Below are positions 1 through 7,483 of a stretch of 50,072 bases of DNA, one piece after another. The notes under the pieces are model-generated. The model had not been told where the DNA came from. It saw only the letters and a list, made by a program, of their open reading frames with translations, and searched no databases. The translations under genes and the position numbers were made by a program. The stretch covers positions 1 through 50,072 of the forward strand of contig PLBP01000035.1 in the NCBI GenBank assembly GCA_003135415.1. The letters run 5' to 3'. The DNA comes from Hyphomicrobiales bacterium. Lineage in GTDB: Bacteria > Pseudomonadota > Alphaproteobacteria > Rhizobiales > Xanthobacteraceae. Every line of letters starts with the position of its first letter. The stretch's first letter is position 1.

Positions 1-6
1 ACCGTC

Positions 7-34
7 ATGTCCGCTTGTGGCACAAAGCGGACAT
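7..34. repeat. Palindromic repeat element, copy 1
   Basis: The arms ATGTCCGCTT and AAGCGGACAT (10 nt each) are perfect inverted complements around an 8-nt centre, GTGGCACA. This is one of the two best-preserved members of a family scattered through the first 7.5 kb. It has no T-run, so it does not look like an ordinary terminator. Confidence 0.8.
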
Positions 35-51
35 CTAAAAGCTGCCGATCA

Positions 52-80
52 ATGTCCGCTATCGGGGTAATAGCGGACAT
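52..80. repeat. Palindromic repeat element, copy 2
   Basis: A 10-nt perfect inverted repeat, ATGTCCGCTA and TAGCGGACAT, around a 9-nt centre. It lies 17 bp after copy 1, so the two form a tandem pair. A third, decayed half (gtccacttttgacccac) follows at about 101-117. Confidence 0.8.
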
Positions 81-247
81 CGCAATTCATGGGTGTGACG
101 TCCACTTTTGACCCACACCGGACCTCGTAGTCGTGCAGATTGTGAGCGCATCGCACAGATCGTCTCGGCTAGCTCACTCCAACTGAAACGACAAGATTTG
201 AGCGGCGAACAGCCGCAGCAGCAAACAAGCATTTCAGTTTGGCTGAC

Positions 248-487
248 CTACTTTTGCGTTTGAGCGGGGGCGGTTGTACTAGGCGTCGTCGTCACTGACA
301 TCGACACGCTGCCGTAACCGAAATAGACAAGGGTTCCGAACACGAGGGCAAACACGATTGCGCTCATTAGGGCGCTGAAGAAGCGGTTGCCGAAACCGAT
401 CGAGTTGCCGATTAAATCAATGATGAACACCACGATGGTTGCAATGAGCACAGGCTCAAACCACGCGTATTGTGCAGGTAAAAGCAT
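248..487 (-). CDS. Small two-helix membrane protein
   Basis: A 79-residue protein with two hydrophobic segments, at about residues 12-30 and 38-58, and a Ser/Thr/Pro/Ala-rich C-terminal tail. It is presumably an inner-membrane protein, and I do not recognise the family. An upstream ATG at 505 is possible. I chose the ATG at 487 because GGGGAGA lies 6 nt before it. The gene stands alone among repeat-filled intergenic DNA, with no operon partner. The hydrophobic pattern and the ribosome binding site support a real gene. The function is unknown. Confidence 0.6.
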   Translation of the reverse strand: MLLPAQYAWFEPVLIATIVVFIIDLIGNSIGFGNRFFSALMSAIVFALVFGTLVYFGYGSVSMSVTTTPSTTAPAQTQK

Positions 488-945
488 AGCTCGTCTCCCC
501 AGCATTTTCTGGATGTTCTGAAGCTAGCAGACGGAACGACGACTGGCCATCCCGCTCGACGCGGTGTGGGGCGGCACCCAAGGAGGCGGTCTTTCTCTAT
601 GTGCTCGAAGCGCAAGAAACGCGGAGTGATGGATTTAAGTGTCTCGCCGATAATATTGCAGTGCATGAGTCCGCAATTGGCACTTAACAGACATCAAACG
701 GTAGCGGATCAAATTCAAGAACGTTACGTCAGCTTTTGATGCAAAGCGACGTGCTCATTGGGATCGGTGTCCGACTTGAATTGACGCAAAAAAAGGGCGC
801 AGGAAACGGCGCGCTTAGAGCCTGCTTTTCTCCGCTAGAATGGTCAAAATAGAACCGTTGTAAGTTTCGCTAGCTATGTTCTAATCCAGCCGGGCAATGC
901 TTAGCTTAAGCGCGGGCTGGGATTTTGTAGCGAAAGGATCGATCA
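488..945. other. Gene-poor stretch with a decayed repeat
   Basis: No convincing coding sequence was seen. The only recognisable item is a decayed copy of the palindromic repeat at 665-694, of the form atgagtccgc...cttaacagacat. The segment is presumably the divergent upstream region of the two flanking small genes. I could not assign a promoter. Confidence 0.5.
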
Positions 946-1398
946 ATGCGTATGCACAAGATCATATGTGGCTGTGTCGCAAGCTTGCTACTGGCCGGCA
1001 CGGCGTCCACAGCTTCCGCTTTGCCACTCGCATCGAATGGCTCCGCGATCAATCAGACAGCCCTCGAGGCAACGACGAACATCTACTGGCGTGGTCGTGG
1101 CTGGGGTTGGGGAGTCGGCGCAGGGTTACTAGGCGGTGCGATCATCGGTGGGGCGCTTGCAGCGCCGTACTATTACGGCGGCCCGGGCCCTTATTATGGT
1201 TATGGTCCTGGACCGTACTATCCCGCTTACGGTCCGGGTCCTTATGAACCTGGCTACGGGCCTGGACCATACGGACCGGGTTACGCTGGGCCTCCGCCGG
1301 GAGACGCGGTTGCTTACTGCTTACAGCGATACAGGTCTTACGATCCACGGAGTGGAACTTTTCTGGGCAATGACGGCTATCGGCATCCCTGCCCGTGA
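946..1398 (+). CDS. BA14K-family secreted protein
   Basis: A 150-residue protein with a Sec-type signal peptide (about residues 1-25, ending AST-ASA). Next come a Gly-rich hydrophobic stretch (about 55-70) and a low-complexity domain of repeated G-P-G-P-Y and Y-G-P-G units (about 80-122). The C-terminus carries the BA14K signature: a Cys, then RYRSYDP, SGTFLG, and a final DGYRHPC. BA14K proteins are small exported, lectin-like or immunoreactive proteins of Brucella and other rhizobia. The Gly/Pro/Tyr repeats suggest an envelope or surface location. AAAGGA lies 8 nt before the ATG, and a strong terminator follows the stop, so this is a single-gene unit. Confidence 0.85.
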   Translation: MRMHKIICGCVASLLLAGTASTASALPLASNGSAINQTALEATTNIYWRGRGWGWGVGAGLLGGAIIGGALAAPYYYGGPGPYYGYGPGPYYPAYGPGPYEPGYGPGPYGPGYAGPPPGDAVAYCLQRYRSYDPRSGTFLGNDGYRHPCP

Positions 1399-1424
1399 GT
1401 AGAACCATTCCGAAAATTCAATCC

Positions 1425-1455
1425 AGCCCCGGCATCGTCCGGGGCTTTTTCTTTT
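1425..1455 (+). terminator. Rho-independent terminator after the BA14K gene
   Basis: A perfect 8-bp GC-rich stem (AGCCCCGG with CCGGGGCT) has a 6-nt loop and is followed directly by TTTTCTTTT. It begins 26 nt after the BA14K stop codon. Confidence 0.9.
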
Positions 1456-1612
1456 GCCACCCGATCAATCTTTCCAACAACATGAAATAGCGAAGAAGTG
1501 TTGGTCAAGGGACGATGGCAGCTATTGGCACTTAGCGGACGTGTTCATCAGGGCGATCAAGAGCAGACATCAAATTCGGTGAGCACCAACCCGGCTTTTA
1601 AACCAAATACAG

Positions 1613-1855
1613 TTAGACAAACTGAACGCCTATTTTTCGCTCCTGCCTCCAAGTCACTCGGCACTTGCGCTTCAAATTATCGAGCGGAATAGAAAGCTCA
1701 AACGTGTCGGGAATACCAACAGGAGTGCCTACCTCCAAACTCGCGCCTGTGTCGGTGAGGTTGCGGACCGTACAATCGATGACCGACTTGCCGTCGATCA
1801 TGATCTTCGCCGCCTTCAATGTGCGTCGTCGAATGTCTTTTCGGCGCTCTTCCAT
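1613..1855 (-). CDS. PilZ-domain protein
   Basis: An 80-residue protein that is almost entirely one PilZ domain. The N-terminus is Arg-rich (EERRKDIRRR), matching the RxxxR loop that clamps cyclic di-GMP. About 25 residues later comes RNLTDTGASLEV, matching the second PilZ motif ([D/N]-x-[S/T]-x-x-G). The rest is predicted beta strand ending in GVQFV. Single-domain PilZ proteins usually act as c-di-GMP-responsive adaptors. The target here is unknown. GGGGA precedes the start. The gene is monocistronic and lies between repeat remnants. Confidence 0.8.
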   Translation of the reverse strand: MEERRKDIRRRTLKAAKIMIDGKSVIDCTVRNLTDTGASLEVGTPVGIPDTFELSIPLDNLKRKCRVTWRQERKIGVQFV

Positions 1856-1968
1856 TGGGCGTCCCCATCAACAACGTTCCCGCTGGATGCCCGCGATAGC
1901 AACTGTCAAATTGACGCATAAAAAAGCTCGGCGACGATACGCCGGGCAGCATTCTGGCCGATGTCCGT

Positions 1969-2062
1969 TATTGGCACTTCGCGTCAATTCGAACCCATGC
2001 CTTGAATGGTCGCTGTCGGGGGCAGACCGGCCATTGATCGGCACTGGCGTGGAATGCGTCTG
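1969..2062. repeat. 94-bp direct repeat, copy A
   Basis: It aligns without gaps to 2781-2874, with most positions identical, including the shared core GGCACTTCGCGTCAATTCG and the stretch CCTTGAATGGTCGCT. Halves of the short palindrome lie within and beside it (atgtccg at 1961-1967). It looks like a non-coding dispersed element. Confidence 0.75.
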
Positions 2063-2086
2063 TAGCGAATGACCCAAAGCAGACAT
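2058..2086. repeat. Palindromic repeat element, decayed copy
   Basis: GTCTGTAGCGAATG then ACCCAAAGCAGACAT. The outer arms GTCTG and CAGAC pair, while the inner stem is imperfect. It overlaps the end of 94-bp repeat copy A. Confidence 0.6.
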
Positions 2087-2175
2087 CCGCGAGGCTAAGT
2101 GCAAATATTGACAAGCTTGTCCGACCGCACGAGTCTGCAAATACAGATGAAAAATAAACCTAGAGGAAATGCAAC

Positions 2176-2631
2176 ATGCTTCGTAATGCAATGATTGGAG
2201 CCATCGCGGGCTTGGCAATGACTCTCTCGAATGCAGTCAGTACAGCCAACAGTGCAATGGCACAGACCGCCGGAAAAATCATAACCACATCATCAGGGCT
2301 ACAGATGATGGACATTAAAATCGGCACCGGTGCGACGTGCCGGCCCGGTCAAACTTGCGTCATGCACTACACGGGCTGGCTGTATAAAAACGGCGTCAAG
2401 GGCCAGAAGTTCGACAGCTCGGTCGACCGGGGCGAGCCGTTCGAGTTTAAACTCGGTAAGCATGAGGTCATCTCCGGATGGGATGAAGGTGTCGCCACGA
2501 TGAAGGTCGGCGGCAAGCGCACCCTCATCATCCCGCCGGAGCTCGGTTACGGCGCACGTGGTGCCGGTGGCGTCATACCGCCAAACGCCACGCTGATCTT
2601 CGATATCGAATTGCTTAATGTGAACGGTTGA
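2176..2631 (+). CDS. Periplasmic FKBP-type peptidyl-prolyl isomerase
   Basis: A 151-residue protein with an N-terminal signal peptide (about 1-29, cleavage after SAMA) and one FKBP domain (about 40-150). Family hallmarks are visible: MHYTGWLY, a GQKFDSS strand, the VISGWDEGV turn and the C-terminal IPPELGYGARG and IPPNATLIFDIELL segments. These residues form the proline-binding pocket of FKBPs, so the protein probably catalyses prolyl cis-trans isomerisation in the periplasm and helps exported proteins fold. GAGGAAA precedes the ATG. The gene stands alone, flanked by repeats. Confidence 0.92.
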   Translation: MLRNAMIGAIAGLAMTLSNAVSTANSAMAQTAGKIITTSSGLQMMDIKIGTGATCRPGQTCVMHYTGWLYKNGVKGQKFDSSVDRGEPFEFKLGKHEVISGWDEGVATMKVGGKRTLIIPPELGYGARGAGGVIPPNATLIFDIELLNVNG

Positions 2632-3080
2632 ATCAGCGAGCAGGGCAACGCTGTTGCCATCGGCAGCTTTGGTCATGCCCCCGCTTATGAGATGTTGCCG
2701 CGATAGCAATCATCACCGAAAGAGGGTATGGCCGCTTGTGGGACTAAGCGTCATTTCGCTACGCCGCAAAATTTGGTCGCTAATGGCACTTCGCGTCAAT
2801 TCGGACCCACGCCTTGAATGGTCGCTATCGGAGGCATAGCGGACATTGTTCGGCACTCGTCCGGAATGCGTCTGCCGGAGCCCAACAGCGACGATACAGC
2901 GCGTCCGGCTGTCTTACCTATTTAACCTCGAAGCGCGGATTCCAGTGGCGAACTCGGGGGCACTGTCTCAGCTACAAAATGGTACGGGCTTGACCGACCA
3001 TTGCGAGATCGCCCATTCGGGCTTGAGCATGAGTGCGGTGTGCCTTAAACGCATAGCAAGCTGCATTGATGGAGATCGAT
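2632..3080. other. Repeat-filled intergenic region
   Basis: No gene is supported. It contains a decayed palindrome at 2728-2754 (atggccgcttgtgggactaa...), the second 94-bp repeat (2781-2874) and, inside that, an imperfect palindrome at 2821-2847 ending AGCGGACATT. Confidence 0.55.
2781..2874. repeat. 94-bp direct repeat, copy B
   Basis: The ungapped partner of 1969-2062, about 0.8 kb away in the same orientation. The embedded TAGCGGACAT arm is better preserved here than in copy A. Confidence 0.75.
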
Positions 3081-3188
3081 ATGCCAATGACCATCACCCT
3101 GTACCTTATCGGCGTCTGGTTTTGCGTGGGCTTCTTTGCCGGAGCTGGGTGGACGCTCGCTGCACATCTGATTGGCAGACTACTTTAG
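3081..3188 (+). CDS. 35-residue single-helix membrane peptide
   Basis: The reading frame ATG CCA ATG ... CTT TAG encodes MPMTITLYLIGVWFC, then a second hydrophobic stretch, and ends HLIGRLL. One transmembrane helix spans almost the whole peptide, and it contains Gly-rich packing positions (FFAGAGW). GGAG lies 6 nt before the ATG, which argues for translation. No family is recognised and the function is unknown. A chance ORF remains possible. Confidence 0.5.
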   Translation: MPMTITLYLIGVWFCVGFFAGAGWTLAAHLIGRLL

Positions 3189-3336
3189 ACATTAATTGGC
3201 GCTGCTTGCAGGTCCGTTTGGTGCCCGTAACGTTCGGACTGAGGTCACTCATTTCACCGTCATTGGCGGCGCCCGCAGGTCAGACGAAAATAGGATCGGG
3301 CCGGAGCAGAGCACAAGCGCCGCTTCCAGTTTGGCA

Positions 3337-3510
3337 TCACCATATATGTAATATCGACTGGTGTTGCAGCAGGTAGATTAGACCGAGGATGACGGCAACG
3401 ATCTGTATAATCATTCTGATACGCCATGAGACCGGCAGAAACGTAATCAAGTAGAGGACCAGAAAGAAGATCGCCAGAATTATGACTAGGCTGATAATGC
3501 CAGGTGACAT
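3337..3510 (-). CDS. Small two-helix membrane protein (Thivi_2564-like)
   Basis: A 57-residue protein starting MSPGIISLVIILAIF. Helix 1 is at about 5-24 and helix 2 at about 33-50. A short polar turn (PVSWRIRM) joins them and the C-terminus is LLQHQSILHIW. Size, spacing and the Ile/Val-rich helices resemble the Thivi_2564 family of tiny membrane proteins. That match is from memory of the family pattern. AAAGGGACG lies just upstream of the ATG. The gene is convergent with the 35-residue peptide gene at 3081 and its function is unknown. Confidence 0.6.
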   Translation of the reverse strand: MSPGIISLVIILAIFFLVLYLITFLPVSWRIRMIIQIVAVILGLIYLLQHQSILHIW

Positions 3511-3836
3511 TTTTCGTCCCTTTCCTATGTAGCGTGGACGCGGAACTCAGACGGCAGCGCACCGGTGACTGGGTGCGCGAGAACAACTGAAAATCACATA
3601 ACAGACGTTCCCCAGATGACCAAGGATCGGCGTGAACGATAGCACTCTGCCGGGGTACGCGGAAGTCATCAAGCAGCATGCCCGCGCTACGCATGTCTGC
3701 ATTGGGTCAATCGCGGCCGAGCCATCTTGCGCCAAAATCCATCAATGTCCGCTGTTCCCCGAAAGCAGACTCGATTTCAGCGCCACCAGGGTGTGCAAGG
3801 CAAGCTCGGCCTCCTCTGTAACCGAGGAGTACGACC
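3511..3836. other. Intergenic stretch before the recombinase
   Basis: No gene is supported. A decayed palindrome lies at 3745-3770 (atgtccgctgttccccgaaagcagac). Just before 3837, an AACCGAGGAG stretch provides the ribosome binding site of the recombinase gene. Confidence 0.5.
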
Positions 3837-4472
3837 ATGCAAGACAATGCCAATTCCGAGCTACCGACACCTAAGCGGATACCCTGGAACAAAGGGAAAC
3901 TGACAGGAGCCAAACCACCGTTACGGCAGAAACACGTTTGGGCGATCCGGACCAAGCTTCAGATCGAGCAACGAACGCGCGATCTGGCGCTGTTCAATTT
4001 GGCCATCGATAGCAAGTTGCGAGGCTGCGATGTCGTCGCTCTCAAAGTCGAGGATGTGGCTCCAAACGGCTATTCCGTCGATCGGGCGACCGTGCGCCAG
4101 AGAAAGACCGGACATCCCGTTCGGTTTGAATTGACGGAACAGACCCGCCAAGCGGTAGATGACTACATCAAGTCGGCCGGTAAGAAGCCTGGCGAGTCCC
4201 TGTTCACAGCCCGCCGCAATCAGGAACACCGTATGACGACGCGGCAATATGCTCGGCTTCTATCTGACTGGATTGCCAGTATCGGATTAGACCCACACCT
4301 ATTCGGCACTCATTCCCTGAGACGAACTAAGGCGACGCTGATCTACCGCCGAATCGGCAACCTGCGTGCCGTGCAGCTATTGCTCGGCCACACCAAGATT
4401 GAGAGCACCGTCAGATATCTCGGCATTGAGGTTGATGACGCCCTTTCCATCGCGGAACAGGTCGACCTCTGA
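3837..4472 (+). CDS. Tyrosine recombinase, catalytic domain only
   Basis: A 211-residue phage-integrase-family protein. All catalytic positions are present: Arg62 (SKLRGCD), Lys90 (RQRKTG), His159-x-x-Arg162 (HSLRRTK), His185 (LLGHTKIEST) and the nucleophile Tyr194 (VRYLG). Usual integrases of 300-400 residues carry an N-terminal SAM-like core-binding domain. Here only a basic 30-residue leader (PKRIPWNKGK) replaces it. GAGGAG precedes the ATG. The gene lies 224 bp from a tRNA-derived 24-bp repeat, so it may be the enzyme that moved the neighbouring segment. Its catalytic residues look intact. Stand-alone catalytic recombinases of this size are common in rhizobia. Confidence 0.9.
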   Translation: MQDNANSELPTPKRIPWNKGKLTGAKPPLRQKHVWAIRTKLQIEQRTRDLALFNLAIDSKLRGCDVVALKVEDVAPNGYSVDRATVRQRKTGHPVRFELTEQTRQAVDDYIKSAGKKPGESLFTARRNQEHRMTTRQYARLLSDWIASIGLDPHLFGTHSLRRTKATLIYRRIGNLRAVQLLLGHTKIESTVRYLGIEVDDALSIAEQVDL

Positions 4473-4695
4473 TCTACCCGGGTGGAGCGGGTCCGTTCCG
4501 CCCGAAAGCCCTCACCCACCCCGACATAACCCGCGCCGCTTAGGCGGTGAAGCGCAACTCCCGAATATCCTCTAAAATCCGCCGAAAAGCTGGTTCCGGG
4601 GCGAGGCACATAGTTCGATATGTATTCAGGAAGGGCAGCCAACGAATTCAATTAGTTAGTAATCGTAATTGTGCGTGTTAGACAATTTTCAAAAT

Positions 4696-4719
4696 TGACT
4701 CCGAGAATCTAGGTTCGAA
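4696..4719. repeat. 24-bp tRNA-derived direct repeat, left copy
   Basis: The 24 bases beginning TGACTCCGAGAATC and ending GGTTCGAA are identical to 7648-7671. The GGTTCGAA core is the T-loop of a tRNA. After the repeat the sequence differs (accgctgggcg) and no acceptor end follows. Upstream, GTTAGACAATTTTCA resembles 7592-7606. It is a candidate att half-site or recombination scar. Confidence 0.65.
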
Positions 4720-4732
4720 ACCGCTGGGCGTC

Positions 4733-4760
4733 ACGTCTGCTAATGACCCAAAGCAGACAT
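4733..4760. repeat. Palindromic repeat element
   Basis: ACGTCTGCT, a short centre (aatgaccca), then AGCAGACAT. This is a GTCTGCT/AGCAGAC variant of the family with intact outer arms. Confidence 0.7.
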
Positions 4761-4774
4761 ACCCATAGGTGATA

Positions 4775-5368
4775 TTAAGAGGGCCGTTGCACAAGCAGCA
4801 TGTAGTGCTCGGGAGTTTGCCGCCGCTCACTGAGCGTCACGAAACCCGCGGATTCGCACCACGTTTTAACTTGGTGGGATGTTAGCCGGTGCCCCTGCGG
4901 CGGTCCCTGGTCACACGGGCCATCAGGATGGAATTCCGCGACCACAGCTAGGCTTCCAGGGCTAAGAAAGCGAGCAACGTTGCGCAGGATTCCGGCAGGA
5001 TCCTCCGCATGATGCAAGACCATTGTGATCAGCGCTGCATCCGCGCGAACACCTGCGGGTTCCAGCGTCGCGGCATCCGCGACAAGTCTTCGGATGTGCG
5101 AGACGCCACGTTCCTTTTGCAGGCGCTCTAGATAAGCCAGGGCTTCGGCCGAACGGTCAACCGCATATACAACGCCTGTGGGTCCGACCCGATCGGCGAG
5201 TACCAGACTCACATAGCCGGGCCCCGCTCCTATTTCTAACACGCGGTCGCCTGTCTTGAGGCGCAAGGCGTCCATCCATTCGCCGACGAGATCGGCACTC
5301 TTCAACTGGCGCGCGTAGACCTCGTCCCAGGTAAGATGAGTCAGATCCTTCCGGAAAGCCTCCTGCAT
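4775..5368 (-). CDS. Class I SAM-dependent methyltransferase
   Basis: A protein of about 197 residues with a Methyltransf_11/UbiE-like fold. The SAM-binding motif I is VLEIGAGPGYVS, followed by an acidic strand end (VYAVDRS) and the post-motif ITMVLHHAEDPAGIL typical of these enzymes. The substrate is unknown. The frame stays open to an ATG at 5455, but the residues encoded there are simply the palindromic repeat at 5422-5450 read through, so that start is unlikely. I chose the ATG at 5368, which has a run of G residues 5 nt upstream. An ATG at 5386 is also possible. The gene is divergent from the sulfite dehydrogenase pair. Confidence 0.8.
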   Translation of the reverse strand: MQEAFRKDLTHLTWDEVYARQLKSADLVGEWMDALRLKTGDRVLEIGAGPGYVSLVLADRVGPTGVVYAVDRSAEALAYLERLQKERGVSHIRRLVADAATLEPAGVRADAALITMVLHHAEDPAGILRNVARFLSPGSLAVVAEFHPDGPCDQGPPQGHRLTSHQVKTWCESAGFVTLSERRQTPEHYMLLVQRPS

Positions 5369-5717
5369 TTCATCCCCCCCCGTCATAGGCCAAACTTTAT
5401 GATGGACCACACCGCCAGCCAATGTCCGCTTTCGGAGGTAAAGCAGACATCGCAAATCATGGGCGTCATGTCCGCTTATGAACGGAAGCTGGCATAAAAG
5501 GGCGCACAGCCGAAGTTGAATTTGTTACTTGACGACGATTCTTTGTGAATTGCCCTGGACTCACGCAACGCCGCGTAGAATTAAATGTCGCAATGCGGCA
5601 CGGAGTTCATTCCAATTTCTGAAATTCATTGACTGGCTGCATTTAACTGTGGACCATCGAGTCCAATCGCCGCGCATAAATCCTAAAATAAAACGCGGTA
5701 TCAGGGGGAGACCATCC
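5369..5717. other. Divergent intergenic region with repeats
   Basis: It separates the methyltransferase from sorA. It holds a palindrome at 5422-5450 and a decayed half at 5468-5489. From about 5500 to 5700 the DNA is AT-richer and probably contains the sorA promoter, though no clear -35/-10 can be assigned. GGGGGAG at 5704-5710 is the sorA ribosome binding site. Confidence 0.5.
5422..5450. repeat. Palindromic repeat element
   Basis: ATGTCCGCTT then an 8-nt centre then AAAGCAGACAT. The arms pair with one G-to-A change. A further half copy, atgtccgcttatgaacgg, lies at 5468-5485. Confidence 0.7.
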
Positions 5718-6947
5718 ATGACTATCACGCGACGCGGCGTGCTGAAGGCCGCTGGCGCCGGAGCGGCACTCGCCAGCTCCGGCTATGCAATTCCAAAAGC
5801 ATTGGCTGATGCCCTGAATCTTCCCGCCGCCTTGCCCGACGGGCTACGCGCGGAGGCGGTGCTCGACGCGCTGCCGGGCAAGAAGCCGCTGATCAAGCTC
5901 AGCTACCGGCCGCCGAATTACGAGACGCCGATCGCGCTCCTTGGCAGCGATGGCATCACGCCCAACGATGCCTTTTTCGTTCGCTATCACCTCTCCGATA
6001 TTCCGGAGGTCGACGCCAAGACCTGGAAACTGAAGGTCGGCGGCGAAGGCGCGAACAGCACCGCCGAACTAGATCTCGCGGATCTTAAGCGCATGCCTGC
6101 AACTGAGATCACCGCCGTCAACCAGTGCTCGGGCAACCGGCGCGGGTTGTTCGCGCCGCATGTCGCCGGCGTCGAGTGGGGCTATGGCGCCATGGGCTGT
6201 GCGCGCTGGCGCGGCGCGCGGCTGAAGGACGTGCTCAACAAGGTCGGCCTCAAGAAAGAGGCGATCGAAATCGTACTCGATGGCGCCGACGGCCCCATCG
6301 TGCAAAAGACCCCCGATTTCGTGAAGTCCGTTCCCGTCCACAAGGCGCTCGACGAAAACACGCTCATCGCCTACGAGATGAACGGCGCGCCGCTGCCGCA
6401 CTTCAACGGCTTTCCCGCCCGTATCATCCTCCCCGGCTGGACTGGGACCTATTGGGTGAAGCACATCACCTCGATCAACGCGGTGACGAAGCCGTTCGGC
6501 GGCTTCTGGATGAAGGTCGCCTACCGCATTCCGGTCAACAAATTTCCGACCGAGCTTTTCACCACGCAGACGACCGACGTGAACACGCCGATCACCGAAA
6601 TGGTGGTGAACTCGCTGATCACGAGCCACGTCGACGGTGCGCAGGTGAAGGCGGGGAGTGCGGTAATGCTTTTGGGGCTCGCCTGGGACGCCGGCGATGG
6701 CATCGCTAAAGTCGAGGCATCGAGCGACGGCGGCGCGAGCTGGAAGCCCGCCACCCTCGGCCGTGACCTCGGCCGCTTCGCCTTCCGCCCCTTCAGCTTC
6801 ACGACGCCGCCGCTCCCGGCCGGCGCCCACAAGGTATCGGTGCGAGCGGAGAACAAGAAGGGGCAGAAGCAGGTCACCGGGCTGATCCTCAATCCCGCCG
6901 GCTATCATCACAACGTCGTGCAAACGCTAATGCTCAACGCGGCATGA
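5718..6947 (+). CDS. sorA: Sulfite dehydrogenase, molybdopterin subunit (SorA-like)
   Basis: A 409-residue sulfite-oxidase-family protein. It starts with a twin-arginine signal (TRRGVLKAAGAGAAL, residues 3-17), so it should be folded with cofactor in the cytoplasm and exported by Tat. The oxidoreductase domain (about 60-280) holds NQCSGNRRG, with Cys137 as the expected molybdenum ligand. A dimerisation domain of the Mo-co type follows (about 300-409; SSDGGASWK). The ATG at 5718 has GGGGGAG 7 nt upstream. The frame is open to 5529, but that part has no family features. The next gene encodes a small cytochrome c, the SorAB arrangement for periplasmic oxidation of sulfite to sulfate. A related exported sulfite-oxidase homologue with another substrate cannot be excluded. 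Confidence 0.87.
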   Translation: MTITRRGVLKAAGAGAALASSGYAIPKALADALNLPAALPDGLRAEAVLDALPGKKPLIKLSYRPPNYETPIALLGSDGITPNDAFFVRYHLSDIPEVDAKTWKLKVGGEGANSTAELDLADLKRMPATEITAVNQCSGNRRGLFAPHVAGVEWGYGAMGCARWRGARLKDVLNKVGLKKEAIEIVLDGADGPIVQKTPDFVKSVPVHKALDENTLIAYEMNGAPLPHFNGFPARIILPGWTGTYWVKHITSINAVTKPFGGFWMKVAYRIPVNKFPTELFTTQTTDVNTPITEMVVNSLITSHVDGAQVKAGSAVMLLGLAWDAGDGIAKVEASSDGGASWKPATLGRDLGRFAFRPFSFTTPPLPAGAHKVSVRAENKKGQKQVTGLILNPAGYHHNVVQTLMLNAA

Positions 6948-6958
6948 GGAGGAAAATA

Positions 6959-7240
6959 ATGCGCACGATTCTCGCCGCCCTTGCTGCCGCCCTCCTAGCC
7001 ACCGCCGCCGTCGCGGAGGAGCCGGAGATTAAGTTGAAACCCGGCCCCGGCCTCGACAAGGTCGAGGGCAACTGCAACGCCTGTCACAGCCTCGATTACA
7101 TCCAGATGAATTCGCCGTTCTTAACTCCAGCGCAATGGGAAGCCGAGGTGAATAAAATGCGGGGGCCGATCGGCGCGCCGATCACGGAAGAGGACGGAAA
7201 AGCGATCATCGAGTATCTGAAGGCGAATTACGGCGGCTGA
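6959..7240 (+). CDS. sorB: Small cytochrome c subunit (SorB-like)
   Basis: A 93-residue protein with a signal peptide (MRTILAALAAALLATAAVA) and a single haem-binding CNACH motif near residue 40, so it is a periplasmic monohaem cytochrome c. A Met in a C-terminal loop (NKMRG) is a plausible sixth ligand. GAGGAGG overlaps the sorA stop region and lies 7 nt before the ATG at 6959. The in-frame ATG at 6944 would overlap sorA and lacks such a site. It is translationally coupled to sorA and presumably takes electrons from the molybdenum subunit and passes them to the respiratory chain. Confidence 0.87.
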   Translation: MRTILAALAAALLATAAVAEEPEIKLKPGPGLDKVEGNCNACHSLDYIQMNSPFLTPAQWEAEVNKMRGPIGAPITEEDGKAIIEYLKANYGG

Positions 7241-7435
7241 GCGTGCTATCCCCGCCAAAGACCTCATACAGAGAACCCTTGATGAGGGTTGGACATTGAG
7301 CTGATGTCCCGATCCGTCGATCGAGGTCGTGGAAATAGTTAGATCCGGACCCTTATTCAGCTGGCACGACCCGAACGCGCGGGGAGTGCCGAGGTGCCGA
7401 ACTCGCCGTAAACATTGCGAGACACTTTGAGCCGG

Positions 7436-7464
7436 ACGTCCGCTTGTGGCCACTTAGCGGAAAT
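7436..7464. repeat. Palindromic repeat element, decayed
   Basis: ACGTCCGCTTGTGG followed by CCACTTAGCGGAAAT. The arms TCCGCT and AGCGGA pair around GTGG/CCAC, so the inner part also pairs. Confidence 0.6.
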
Positions 7465-7483
7465 TCCGGGACTACGGTAGAGA

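Larger units (their letters stand above)
1856..2175. other. Repeat-filled intergenic region
   Basis: There is no coding sequence between the PilZ gene and the FKBP gene, which diverge. The stretch holds 94-bp repeat copy A and a decayed palindrome. The remaining sequence near 2100-2160 is AT-richer and is the probable FKBP promoter region, without a clear consensus that I can point to. Confidence 0.5.
4473..4774. other. Intergenic stretch with attachment-like repeat and palindrome
   Basis: No coding sequence is supported between the convergent recombinase and methyltransferase genes. It holds the 24-bp repeat at 4696-4719 and a palindrome at 4733-4760. Confidence 0.5.
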
